In this document: piece by piece, positions 1-6,775 of the stretch
Numbering within the stretch: the first letter of the stretch is position 1
Layout of the letters: every line of letters starts with the position of its first letter
From: an uncultured Varibaculum sp.
Lineage (GTDB): Bacteria; Actinomycetota; Actinomycetes; Actinomycetales; Actinomycetaceae
DNA: 22,851 bases
NCBI RefSeq assembly: GCF_902489465.1
Contig: NZ_CABTZZ010000030.1
Coordinates: forward strand, 1 to 22,851
Direction of reading: 5' to 3'
Translations under genes and position numbers: made by a program
Notes under the pieces: generated by a model
What the model was told of the DNA's origin: nothing
Databases searched by the model: none
Seen by the model: only the letters and a program-made list of their open reading frames with translations

Positions 1-1997
1 TGCGGATCAAAGCTCAACTTCGGATCTTTCTTGAGCGCATCCTTAAACCCGTCCAGTTGGGCGGCAATAGCCTTGGAGTAATCCTTAACCTCGGGTTTAC
101 CACAGTCCTGGAAGGGCTTACCAGTAGCTTTATCCATCAAGGTTGCCTGCAAAGTGTATTCCTTGCCCGCAGCAAGCTCACGATAGGTAACGACATCTTT
201 AATGGTCACCATACCGGTTAGAGGCAAGAACTTGTCCCCATCGGCCTTATCGGTGGCGGTGGTGTGGATACCAGGCTGATCGGGAACGTAAGACTCATTC
301 GGGTCTAGCTCGCTAGTGCGTAGCGGTTCTACCCTGTCATCACCTGCAAACTCGGACACGAACACTAGAGTGCCACGGCAGTCAATATCTTGGATATGCT
401 CGCCGGGAGCCTCCGGGAAGTAGTCAGCAATCCTGTAATCCCCGTTCTTAGCGGGAATATTCCAGGACTTGACGGGGGTCATGCCCTTAGTTACGCCTTC
501 AGCGAGTTTGGTCTTGGAAGGTACGCAATATAGGTGCTGGTCAATAGTCTTGTGATCGGCCTTGATAGCCCCGTAACCAGCAAAAGTGGGGTGGTTAGAC
601 GGGAATCCATCAACCTTTACCCAGTCATTAAGGAAGAACTTAGCATCCGATCCAGAATGTACCTTAATCACATTATTCTTCGAGGAAATCTTCCCAACAA
701 TACGTTTTACCTGGGTTTCCCCGGCTACGGTGTAGCCGTCAGTCCAGTTAGCGTGAATCAAGTCAGGAGTTTTCTGGCTCTTTTTATCTACTGACCATAC
801 CCAGGTGTAAAAGCCGGGCTTATCAGCCTTAACGGTCGCGGTCTGCTCGCCAGGCGCGGTGAACTTCAAGCTAGTAGTAGCCACGGGCTTCGCCCCGGCA
901 GGTACCGCTTGAGCTTTAGAGGGCAGAGTTTCACCCATGAAATAGACTGCGCCTTTATAAGTCACCTCAGTATTCTTAACCCATTCCGGGTTAGCGTACT
1001 TCGGGTCAGCAAAAGCCTTAAGAGTATCAGTGATCTCACCCTTGTTAGAAGCTACCGAAGGCTCAGTTACTTTAGAGGTGGCAATTGGCTGAAAATCATA
1101 AATTACTTTCCATTCCCCACCAGGAACAGTCTTGTGGCTCGGATCCGCACGGTTAGCAATCATGCGTTGTTTCCCGGCTGGACCGGTCAACTTAGTTAAA
1201 GCATCCTTATAAGTATATTTCACTGTGAAGGATACTTTTCCGTTTCCGGTAGAACGCCAGTTAACCGTAATCGGCTTATTGGCAGTTTTACCCGAAAGAG
1301 TATTTTTACCGCTCGCAGTAAAAACTGCCGGCCCCTTAAGAGTCAGCGTGTAAGGAATACCAGCAATATTCTTTCCGGCCACATTCTTAATTCCGATGTT
1401 ATTGATGGTGCCCTCGCGTTTTCCCTCACCAGTATGAGAGGTGGAAGTGTAAGAGTGTACCCCGGAGGCTTTAGCTTCTTGAACATACTTGCGGGCAAGA
1501 TTAGCAGCGGCAGGATGGTTAGCTATTAGCCAACCCCATACCCGGTAAATTTCCGCTTTTGCCGCTGCCGAGGATTTATTTATTTCCAGGTTAAAATGGA
1601 TAATCATCGAGATAGCGGCGCGCGAGTCCGCAGTATTTACATTCTCGTACTTATCGAGAATCCATGCTACTTGCGCAACGTTGGTGAGGTCGACATCGCC
1701 TCCACCGTAGTTAGTCATCGCGCCCGCTCCGGTGAGGGTTTCCTTGGTCACCGTCTGTCCGGGGGCAATAGCCATCGGCCCCATTTCGATACACCAGGCG
1801 AGTTTGCCATCTCCGGTTACCGATTGGTGCGCACCTAACCAGTGTTTGATAGAGGCGCTCGTCGTGGATGGGACAAGATAGCCAGGCCCCGTTTTTACGG
1901 CATGGGCTGGTGCCGGACTCGTTAAGGGTATTACTAACCCTACAATTAGGGCTAGAAGCGCTAGGATTGCGCTTCGTTGTTTGGTACCAGTGTTCAC
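1..1997 (-). CDS. Large secreted surface protein, possible thioester head plus VaFE repeat (3' end outside window)
   Basis: The frame is open from a GTG at 1997 to the left edge, giving about 665 residues. The start is chosen because AGAAGGAG lies a few bases upstream and a clean signal peptide follows: basic start, hydrophobic residues 9-25, likely cleavage after Ala-His-Ala near residue 33. Residues about 60-140 contain a Cys in AWCIE (Cys69) and a Gln in NVAQVAW (Gln109), recalling the Cys-Gln pair of TQXA/thioester adhesin domains, although the usual Thr before the Gln is Val-Ala here. Beta-rich segments follow. From about residue 575 a VaFE-type repeat begins (HTTATDKADGDKFL, then YRELAAGKEYTLQATLMDK), a fold that usually makes internal isopeptide bonds. 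Inferred role: wall-anchored adhesin carried as element cargo. A sorting signal is expected beyond the window but is not seen. Confidence 0.75.
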   Translation of the reverse strand, partial: MNTGTKQRSAILALLALIVGLVIPLTSPAPAHAVKTGPGYLVPSTTSASIKHWLGAHQSVTGDGKLAWCIEMGPMAIAPGQTVTKETLTGAGAMTNYGGGDVDLTNVAQVAWILDKYENVNTADSRAAISMIIHFNLEINKSSAAAKAEIYRVWGWLIANHPAAANLARKYVQEAKASGVHSYTSTSHTGEGKREGTINNIGIKNVAGKNIAGIPYTLTLKGPAVFTASGKNTLSGKTANKPITVNWRSTGNGKVSFTVKYTYKDALTKLTGPAGKQRMIANRADPSHKTVPGGEWKVIYDFQPIATSKVTEPSVASNKGEITDTLKAFADPKYANPEWVKNTEVTYKGAVYFMGETLPSKAQAVPAGAKPVATTSLKFTAPGEQTATVKADKPGFYTWVWSVDKKSQKTPDLIHANWTDGYTVAGETQVKRIVGKISSKNNVIKVHSGSDAKFFLNDWVKVDGFPSNHPTFAGYGAIKADHKTIDQHLYCVPSKTKLAEGVTKGMTPVKSWNIPAKNGDYRIADYFPEAPGEHIQDIDCRGTLVFVSEFAGDDRVEPLRTSELDPNESYVPDQPGIHTTATDKADGDKFLPLTGMVTIKDVVTYRELAAGKEYTLQATLMDKATGKPFQDCGKPEVKDYSKAIAAQLDGFKDALKKDPKLSFDP

Positions 1998-2063
1998 TGT
2001 TACTCCTTCTATCTACTTATAGATTCCAGGGATCGTGGCAAGGCACTGATCCTTACTGGCGTT

Positions 2064-2100
2064 GTGCCCCCGACCGGTTGGGTCGGGGGCACAGGTTTTT
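2064..2100 (+). terminator. Terminator-like hairpin in the leader of the surface-protein gene
   Basis: Perfect 12-bp stem (2064-2075 with 2081-2092), 5-base loop, GC-rich, followed on the plus strand by GGTTTTTG. By shape it is a plus-strand intrinsic terminator, yet no plus-strand gene ends here. On the minus strand it falls in the 5' leader, 67 bases before the GTG start of the surface protein, and is not followed by T there. It may block antisense transcription or act in the leader mRNA. Confidence 0.55.
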
Positions 2101-2164
2101 GTATCAATAAGGAGTTAGTGGAAACCCAGCACGTTCCCGTATATATAAAGAAGCACTGGCAAAT

Positions 2165-2204
2165 AAAAGGGAGCCAGGGCGCAAGTAATACGCCCTGGCT
2201 CCCT
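2165..2204 (-). terminator. Intrinsic terminator of the minus-strand int-par-lipoprotein run
   Basis: Perfect 14-bp GC-rich stem (2168-2181 with 2191-2204) with a 9-base loop. Read on the minus strand it ends in TTTT (2165-2168) and continues AT-rich. It sits 27 bases past the stop of the lipoprotein gene, the right place to end that transcription unit and separate it from the surface-protein gene. Confidence 0.8.
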
Positions 2205-2230
2205 AGATAAGAACTACTTATTAAATGCTA

Positions 2231-2677
2231 TTACCAGGTATTGCCAAACTCATCGCCTCCGCCGGTGATGTTTCCATCCTGATCCAGATCGTTTTTATCA
2301 AAAGATTTTTCGTAGGGTTTTAGTTTGTATCCGCCTCCGTTGTTACCGCTGTGGGTTTTGGGTTGTGGTGCCGGTTTTGCGGGTGCCTGGTATTTGTGGG
2401 CAGGGCGTTGTGGTGCGCGCCGAGCGGGTGCGGGTGCGGCAGGTCTTTGTACTTGCTGCACTGCTGTTTTATTCCCGCTATTGGTGGCGGGTTGTTGTTG
2501 CGCTGCCGGTGCTTTTTCTTTAGTGGCTTTTTCAGTTTTAACGCTTTGGCTGCTGGTTACGGCAGGTTTTTTGGGTTCAGACTTTTTAGAGTCTTGCCCG
2601 CCGCAGCCGGTAAGGCTAATAGCAATAGGAATAGTGATAAGCGCAGCCAGGATGCGCCTTGTGGTCTTGGTTTTCAT
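2231..2677 (-). CDS. Small lipoprotein with Lys/Pro/Ala/Gln-rich linker and EF-hand-like C-terminus
   Basis: 148 residues from the ATG at 2677. An alternative ATG three codons earlier (2686) abuts AAAGG directly, while the one chosen has that site at normal spacing. Basic start, hydrophobic stretch, then a lipobox LTGC with the lipidated Cys at residue 25, so it is exported and membrane-anchored. The middle (about 30-115) is low-complexity, rich in Lys, Pro, Ala and Gln, resembling an extended wall-spanning linker. The C-terminus has DLDQDGNI, which fits the first half of a calcium-binding EF-hand or Excalibur-type loop, but the usual acidic residue at loop position 12 is Gly. Last gene of the run; no specific family recognised. 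It begins 17 bases past the stop of the RHH gene. Confidence 0.7.
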   Translation of the reverse strand: MKTKTTRRILAALITIPIAISLTGCGGQDSKKSEPKKPAVTSSQSVKTEKATKEKAPAAQQQPATNSGNKTAVQQVQRPAAPAPARRAPQRPAHKYQAPAKPAPQPKTHSGNNGGGYKLKPYEKSFDKNDLDQDGNITGGGDEFGNTW

Positions 2678-2693
2678 TGTTTTCATCCTTTAT

Positions 2694-3029
2694 CTACTTG
2701 GTTGGGTCAGAGTTTATGGGGCCGGGAGGAATACTACCGGGGGGTAGCTGCTCATACACTTGACCATTGTTATGTTCTAATTCTACTTGTTTTGTTTGGG
2801 TTTTGATAGCGGTTTCAATCCATTTTGCCCAGGATAACTGGTGGATTGGCAGGGTTTGTAACCAAGCCTGCCTTGCCCGTCCTACGATTTCCGTATCGAG
2901 GCGCACCGTGATCTTAGTTTGCCGGTTAGTTGGCTTGGCTGCCGGTTCTGCTTGCCCCGTTTCGGGTGTCTGCCCGGGTTTAGCGGGGGTTAGTCCAGCG
3001 AGTTTAGATCGCCTGGGCGCGTTATTCAT
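2694..3029 (-). CDS. Ribbon-helix-helix ParB-like partition partner
   Basis: 111 residues. A basic, Pro-rich N-terminus (1-36) leads into a ribbon-helix-helix-like segment, KITVRLDTEIVGRARQAWL, then LSWAKWIETAI, as in small centromere-binding partners of plasmid ParA proteins. The acidic, Pro-rich tail is unstructured by composition. The ATG overlaps the parA stop by 8 bases and has AAAGGAG upstream, so the two are translationally coupled. Role inferred: binds a centromere-like site and stimulates the ParA ATPase, and probably represses its own operon as such proteins commonly do. No obvious iterated binding site was found near by. The assignment rests on the RHH pattern and the position after parA. 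Confidence 0.7.
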   Translation of the reverse strand: MNNAPRRSKLAGLTPAKPGQTPETGQAEPAAKPTNRQTKITVRLDTEIVGRARQAWLQTLPIHQLSWAKWIETAIKTQTKQVELEHNNGQVYEQLPPGSIPPGPINSDPTK

Positions 3030-3813
3030 GGTTTTCTCCTTTCACTTGTTGATATATTTCTTGATATTTTTCTTGCAGGTCTGCCGTGTTTGCTGCCCAC
3101 TGGTCGAGCCCTGATCCGCACTCTACGCAGTCGGATATGACAGCCCGTTTAGGTATTGGGGGTTGCAGGATTCTAAACCCGCCTTGTGTGGATGCTGCCC
3201 GCAGCGCGTCCACCCAATAGGTTCCGGCGCGGGTTCGAGCTTCGTGCTGGTTAATCAGCACTCCCGCAAGTTCTAGGCCAGGGTTTTGGGTTTCCCGTAC
3301 CGCGTTCATGGTTTCTAGTAGGCTGGCCAGCCCGTTAGTAGACCATTGCTTTGAGTGCGTCACGATAAGGGCTGTACCGGCTGCTACTAGCGCATTTATC
3401 AGCAGGGAGTCTAGGGATGGCGGGCAGTCAATAAGACACAGGTCGTACTGGTCGCGAACGCTATCTAGGGCTTTGCGTAGCCGGTTTTCACCTCCGATCC
3501 TGGATAGCAGGATTTCATCTCTGACTACTCCTAGCGCATCCCCGACTGTGGGCACCAGGTCAGCACCTTCCCAGATAGTGTGGGTGATCACCTCGGGTAA
3601 GGTTTGCGGGGTGCGGGTAGAAAGCGCGTCTGCAAGCCCGATAGCATCCTCAGCCAATAAGTCCGGCGTGAGGGCACTGGTTAGGTTTCCTTGCGGATCA
3701 CAATCAACCACTAACACTCTTGTGCCAGCTAAAATAGCTGTGCGGGTCAGGTGGAAAGTGGTAGTAGATTTACCGACTCCACCCTTCTGGTTACATATAG
3801 CGACAGTAATCAT
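3022..3813 (-). CDS. parA: ParA-family partition ATPase
   Basis: 263 residues. The protein opens with ITVAICNQKGGVGKSTTT, the deviant Walker A box with signature lysine (about residues 10-17), followed by VLVVDCDPQGNLT (Walker A', about 34-46) and LCLIDCPPSL (Walker B, about 125-134). Length fits small plasmid-type ParA without a DNA-binding N-terminal extension, the kind that works with an RHH partner. AAGGA lies seven bases before the ATG, and the start overlaps the upstream stop as ATGA. Role: ATP-driven positioning of DNA along the nucleoid. On an integrated element it suggests that the excised circle is stabilised or that the element derives from a plasmid. Confidence 0.92.
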   Translation of the reverse strand: MITVAICNQKGGVGKSTTTFHLTRTAILAGTRVLVVDCDPQGNLTSALTPDLLAEDAIGLADALSTRTPQTLPEVITHTIWEGADLVPTVGDALGVVRDEILLSRIGGENRLRKALDSVRDQYDLCLIDCPPSLDSLLINALVAAGTALIVTHSKQWSTNGLASLLETMNAVRETQNPGLELAGVLINQHEARTRAGTYWVDALRAASTQGGFRILQPPIPKRAVISDCVECGSGLDQWAANTADLQEKYQEIYQQVKGENHE

Positions 3814-4127
3814 TTATTTTTCCTTGATTTGTGGTTTTGGGTTTTCTCGATTTTCGCCAAAATCTCGCCTAGCTCCTGGATGACCTGGTGGTGACCTATC
3901 GCCCAGCCTTCCAACCTGTAAGCAGCATCTAGCAGGTCGCTTAATTTTTCTGTGCTCTCGTCAAACTCACGGGGAAAATCTTCGAGAACATTTTTTAGTT
4001 CGCATAAGTCGAATCCGACTTCGTCAATACAACTAATGATCTCGTTTTGATAGCTTTCGATAGTCCAAAGTTGGTCACACGCATCATCTATCATTTTTTT
4101 CTCGCGTGTCATTTTCTTAGTAGTCAT
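3810..4127 (-). CDS. Unknown small acidic helical protein
   Basis: 105 residues, not recognised. Composition is acidic and helix-favouring (ESYQNEIISCIDEVGFDLCEL, then EILAKIEKTQ) with a lysine-rich start and end; a coiled-coil or helical bundle is plausible. AGGAGG lies ten bases before the ATG at 4127. It overlaps the upstream gene by 11 bases and parA by 4 (ATGA). The coupling argues that it is a real gene, perhaps an accessory to recombination or partition, but no function can be assigned. Confidence 0.6.
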   Translation of the reverse strand: MTTKKMTREKKMIDDACDQLWTIESYQNEIISCIDEVGFDLCELKNVLEDFPREFDESTEKLSDLLDAAYRLEGWAIGHHQVIQELGEILAKIEKTQNHKSRKNK

Positions 4128-4437
4128 TTCCTGGTTTCCTCCTTGGTGATGGTTTGGATATTGCGATTAATTTTCGTGCAGCGTTTACTAGGCGTGCCTC
4201 AGCTACGAATCTTTCTTTCATTTCTGCCCTGGCGGGGTTATTTGTTAGCGCTTGTTTTAGCAGGTTGGCTGATATTTCCCAACCGGGTTTATTCTCTGCT
4301 TGGCCTGCCTTCGCGTGGGTTAAGGCTTGGTATAGTGCGCAGGCGGCTTGAGCCTTTTTCTGTCGGGTTGTACCCGATAGCCAAGCGGTGATTTGGGTTT
4401 GAATATCGTCATGGGTTTTATCGTCTATTTGGATCAT
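4117..4437 (-). CDS. Unknown small basic protein between recombinase and parA
   Basis: 106 residues, not recognised. Mostly helical by composition (AQAACALYQALTHAK, then LLKQALTNNPARAEMKERF) with a basic C-terminal tail (KPSPRRKPG), so binding to DNA or RNA is possible but unproven. It starts at ATG 4437, sharing ATGA with the recombinase stop, and overlaps the next gene by 11 bases. The position right behind the integrase would suit an excision or accessory factor, but no helix-turn-helix is evident. Confidence 0.6.
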   Translation of the reverse strand: MIQIDDKTHDDIQTQITAWLSGTTRQKKAQAACALYQALTHAKAGQAENKPGWEISANLLKQALTNNPARAEMKERFVAEARLVNAARKLIAISKPSPRRKPGNDY

Positions 4438-5285
4438 TTAATTACCTCTTTCAATAGTTGGTCGGCCTGTAAGGGCGCAGCGGTTAGGGCTTTGAGTGCT
4501 TCTACCTGGTCTGCTTGAGAAACATGGATATACCTGGCGGTAGTGTTCGCTGACTCATGTCGCATGAGAGTCTGGATCACAAACATCGAGGTGCCAGTTT
4601 GTAATAGCTGGGTAGCGAAGTAGTGGCGTAGCTGGTGCGCGGTCGCGTTTACCCCGGCACGGCGCATATTGGTTGAGATACACCTTGACACAGCGCGAGA
4701 GTTTTGCGGCTGGCCAGGATGATCGGGGTGGTGAAAAAAATATCCGTTGCCTAGATGGATTTTCGCTCGCTCTAGCAGCATGGGGTGTAGCGGCAAAGTA
4801 ACTGTCTTATTTCCTTTTCCGTGGATCGTGATTAGCCCGTCAGCGAAATTGAATTGGTTCTCGTGCAACCTAGCGATTTCTGCCACCCGTAATCCGGCGT
4901 AGGCCGCGAAAAGAATTTTTGAGCGGGTATCGGTGCGCAGCGGCCAGTCGAGTATCTGCTTTAACTGATTAGGGGTTATCGCCTCCGGGCGTTTGATTGG
5001 TTCCTTCGGGCGTTTAATCTGGTCAGTGGGCGGATCGAGCCTGAACTTGATTCGTTTAAGATGCGCATAGAAAGCGTAAAGATGGGTGAAGTAGCAGGCT
5101 TTAGTGCCCTGATCTTCAAACCCGGCAAGCCATTGGACTATAACTTGCGGGGTAGCGGTTTCCACTAAGGTTCCAGTTTGCCGTTCAAATTGGTTTAACA
5201 GCCTTACACGTTCTTTTACCGTGCGGCTAGAAAGCCCTTCGGCCTTCATGGTTACTCCCCACTCGTAAATCATTTTTTCGCTCAT
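4434..5285 (-). CDS. Tyrosine recombinase / integrase
   Basis: 283 residues from ATG 5285, chosen because AAAGGG precedes it and because it shares ATGA with the stop of the peptide gene upstream; an earlier in-frame ATG at 5318 lies inside that gene. The N-terminal half (about 1-95) is a SAM-like core-binding domain. The catalytic domain carries Arg133 (AGLRVAEI), Lys157 (GKGNK), His217-x-x-Arg220 (HQLRHYFAT), His243 (MRHES) and the nucleophile Tyr252 (ARYIH), so all catalytic positions are present. Compact and XerC-like in size rather than the long phage form. It lies about 215 bases from the tRNA 3' fragment, its probable attachment site. Role: integration and excision of the element. Confidence 0.92.
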   Translation of the reverse strand: MSEKMIYEWGVTMKAEGLSSRTVKERVRLLNQFERQTGTLVETATPQVIVQWLAGFEDQGTKACYFTHLYAFYAHLKRIKFRLDPPTDQIKRPKEPIKRPEAITPNQLKQILDWPLRTDTRSKILFAAYAGLRVAEIARLHENQFNFADGLITIHGKGNKTVTLPLHPMLLERAKIHLGNGYFFHHPDHPGQPQNSRAVSRCISTNMRRAGVNATAHQLRHYFATQLLQTGTSMFVIQTLMRHESANTTARYIHVSQADQVEALKALTAAPLQADQLLKEVIK

Positions 5286-5431
5286 TTGATAAAGCCCTTT
5301 CTGTATCGGCTGGCGCATCCGAACGTAGATGCAGCAGCAATAACCAGAATGAACAGCAATACCAGCGTTAATGGCGTAGCTGACGCTGCGGGCGTGGCGG
5401 GTGTAGCCAGGGTGGCTGGCAACTGGGACAA
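5282..5431 (-). CDS. Small membrane peptide coupled to the recombinase
   Basis: 49 residues if translation starts at TTG 5431, which has AAAAGG ten bases upstream. N-terminal Pro/Ala/Thr stretch (QLPATLATPATPAASATP), one membrane helix (about residues 21-37, LTLVLLFILVIAAA), then a short basic tail (RYRKGFIK). The stop shares ATGA with the recombinase start, which is the main reason to regard it as real. No family recognised. The start codon is uncertain; the frame stays open further upstream through the tRNA fragment, but that part cannot be native coding sequence. Confidence 0.45.
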   Translation of the reverse strand: MSQLPATLATPATPAASATPLTLVLLFILVIAAASTFGCASRYRKGFIK

Positions 5432-5501
5432 AAAAATGTGACCTTTTGAGAGTAGTTCAACAGTAAACCCGGCTTTAACAGCTAATACGTGCAGGTACTT
5501 G

Positions 5502-5542
5502 GGATCAGAAGGTTGCAGGTTCGAATCCTGTCGAGCGCGCCA
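5502..5542 (+). other. 3' fragment of a tRNA gene (probably tRNA-Arg): attachment-site remnant
   Basis: The sequence reads as the 3' half of a tRNA: anticodon-stem strand TCAGA (5505-5509), AGGTT, T-arm GCAGG-TTCGAAT-CCTGT (5515-5531), acceptor strand CGAGCGC (5532-5538), then G and CCA (5539-5542). No matching 5' half (expected to begin GCGCTCG) precedes it. The 3' half matches the pattern I know for actinobacterial tRNA-Arg. Literal reading of the loop would give anticodon TGG (Pro), but a bacterial Pro tRNA needs C1-G72, which the implied G1-C72 pair contradicts; the bases before about 5502 are therefore likely element DNA. This is the displaced half expected at one end of an element inserted in a tRNA gene. 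Confidence 0.7.
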
Positions 5543-5582
5543 AACCCCGTCCTCGTTGTGATCCAGCGGTGACGGGGTTTTT
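5542..5582 (+). terminator. Terminator of the tRNA gene
   Basis: Perfect 10-bp stem AAACCCCGTC (5542-5551) with GACGGGGTTT (5571-5580), 19-base loop, ending in a T run (TTTTT, 5578-5582). It follows the CCA end of the tRNA fragment directly. Degenerate copies of this terminator recur at 6776-6811 and 7620-7660. Confidence 0.75.
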
Positions 5583-5603
5583 CCAATTTCCTTCCGCCTA
5601 ACT

Positions 5604-6449
5604 GTGATTAGTGGGTGGTTATCTGGGATATTAAGGGCTAATGCCCGAATGGGCATTAGCCCCAAAGATTCCGCAACCCCCCAGGTGAACGATCCTTGCA
5701 ATAAATGGGTGGCTAATGGGAAAGCAGAGCCTAATGCAACTTGGATTAAACCCGATGATACTGAGCAGGTCACTTGGGAAATCAATCAAGCAAAAGAGCT
5801 AATAGCTAAAACTAAAGACGGATATGTTTTCGAAAGTAACACGAGTGCCCACAACTTTGGGGTAGCGCAGGACTCGGGCGACTTCTGCTGGGAGGATTTG
5901 TGTCCAGCTGAGACTGTTCCCGATAAAGACGTCTATACTCCGCAAGCCGATCCAATCACGGTTAAAAAGGGTGAGAAGCTGCCGGAACTGAGTAAGGTAA
6001 TTACGTTTAAAGGGAAGGCACCAACTGATTTAACTAAAGTCAAGTATGCGTGGAAAGGTAATGTGCCCAGTACCGAGGAGGCAGGAGAGCTTTCGGCAGT
6101 AGTGACCGTTACTTATTAAGATGGCAGCAGTGAAGAAATCACGGTGAAAGTAATAGTAAAGGCTGATGCGCAACCAGGTACCGATCCTACTGAACCCGGC
6201 ACGAAACCAGGTGAAGATATGCCTGGAACCACCCCTAACCCTGGTACCGGTAAACCGGAAACTAAACCTGGGGGTGAGGGTGCTTCCTCGCCTAAACCGG
6301 GTCAGAGCGCTCCGGCAACGGCAGAGAAGAAACCGGCATTATCTAATACCGGTTCTGTGGGGCTGGCCGCGTTAGTGCTTCTCGCTTCCCTCAGCACCGC
6401 TGGCGCGTTATTGCTTAGCCGTAGATGCAAATCTGCGCACACGCGGTAA
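5604..6449 (+). pseudogene. Remnant of an LPXTG-type surface protein with Rib-like domain, broken by a stop codon
   Basis: One continuous frame from 5604 to 6449 interrupted by TAA at 6117-6119. The first part ends in a Rib/alpha-like domain (ADPITVKKGEKLPEL to AVVTVTY), and the text after the stop continues it exactly (DGSSEEITVKVIVKA), so the stop is a nonsense mutation, not a gene end. Then come a Pro/Gly/Thr-rich wall-spanning linker and a sorting signal LSNTG, a hydrophobic helix and a basic tail (SRRCKSAHTR). No signal peptide or proper N-terminus exists: the recognisable protein begins only near 5665, so the gene is also truncated. It is the C-terminal stub of an adhesin. The 12-bp palindrome at 5635-5662 lies in its non-homologous 5' part. 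Confidence 0.75.
5635..5662. repeat. 12-bp perfect inverted repeat
   Basis: GGGCTAATGCCC (5635-5646) and GGGCATTAGCCC (5651-5662) with a 4-base GAAT loop. No T run on either side, so it is not a typical terminator. It lies at the junction between the tRNA-terminator repeat and the surface-protein remnant, and could be a recombination or protein-binding site left from an older insertion. Confidence 0.6.
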
Positions 6450-6475
6450 GCAGCTGCGCTACGGGATTGGGGAGT

Positions 6476-6658
6476 TCATTCCTCAGGTGAAAGGTGAATT
6501 CCCCAATCTGAGTGGTTTTGGGTTGGGTCTATGGTGTCTAGGTAGTCAATAACTTGCTGTTTCGCGTCAGCTATTTTTTCGACCTGAGTGTACTGGTCAG
6601 GTGCTATTTTTAATTCCCAGCCGTTCTCCCATGGAGTTGCCTTAACGGAGATTTTCAT
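6476..6658 (-). CDS. Orphan HicB-like antitoxin
   Basis: 60 residues from ATG 6658, chosen because AAGGAG sits four bases upstream; a longer frame reaches 6784 but would add 42 residues of unlike composition. The pattern MKISVKATPWENGWELKI, then YTQVEKIADAKQQVIDYL resembles short actinobacterial HicB-type antitoxins (a beta-strand core with WEL and TQ motifs, followed by a helix). No HicA-type toxin is seen next to it, so it is an orphan or the survivor of a decayed pair. Opposite strand to both neighbours. Confidence 0.5.
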   Translation of the reverse strand: MKISVKATPWENGWELKIAPDQYTQVEKIADAKQQVIDYLDTIDPTQNHSDWGIHLSPEE

Positions 6659-6775
6659 TTTGCTCCTTGCTGTTGCTTTATGAGCGCTCCTTGTCACTCC
6701 CGGCGATAGTTGTTTGGTTCTGACGATTACCGATTTTATCTGACCTTTCGTCCAGGCCTCGTGATCTTCATTACT

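Larger units (their letters stand above)
1..5542. mobile_element. Right end of an integrated plasmid-like element (partial)
   Basis: What is seen: a tyrosine recombinase gene beside the 3' part of a tRNA gene, followed inward by parA, a ribbon-helix-helix partner gene, small unknown genes, a lipoprotein and a large surface protein. For a recombinase that targets a plus-strand tRNA gene, the restored full tRNA should lie at the far left of the element and the displaced 3' fragment at its right edge, beside the recombinase; that matches this layout. The left end is outside the window, so size, replication and transfer genes are unknown. The partition pair suggests a plasmid-like or conjugative (ICE-like) ancestor. 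The boundary at 5542 is inferred from where the tRNA match ends. Confidence 0.6.

Noticed and set aside
2325..2806. Cys-, Gly- and Leu-rich plus-strand frames opposite the lipoprotein and RHH genes
   Set aside because: They are antisense shadows of Pro/Ala/Lys-rich coding sequence and have no ribosome-binding sites.
4733..4742. A7 run inside the integrase gene
   Set aside because: Short A/T runs of this length are common and the frame is intact; it gives no reason to suspect switching.
5497..5542. Reading the tRNA fragment as tRNA-Pro(TGG)
   Set aside because: The loop would read TGG, but the acceptor strand implies G1-C72, and the T-arm and acceptor text fit tRNA-Arg better; the anticodon region is probably element DNA.
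5282..5785. A 167-residue minus-strand frame upstream of the integrase
   Set aside because: It runs through the tRNA fragment, its terminator and the surface-protein remnant; only the last 49 codons look like a protein.
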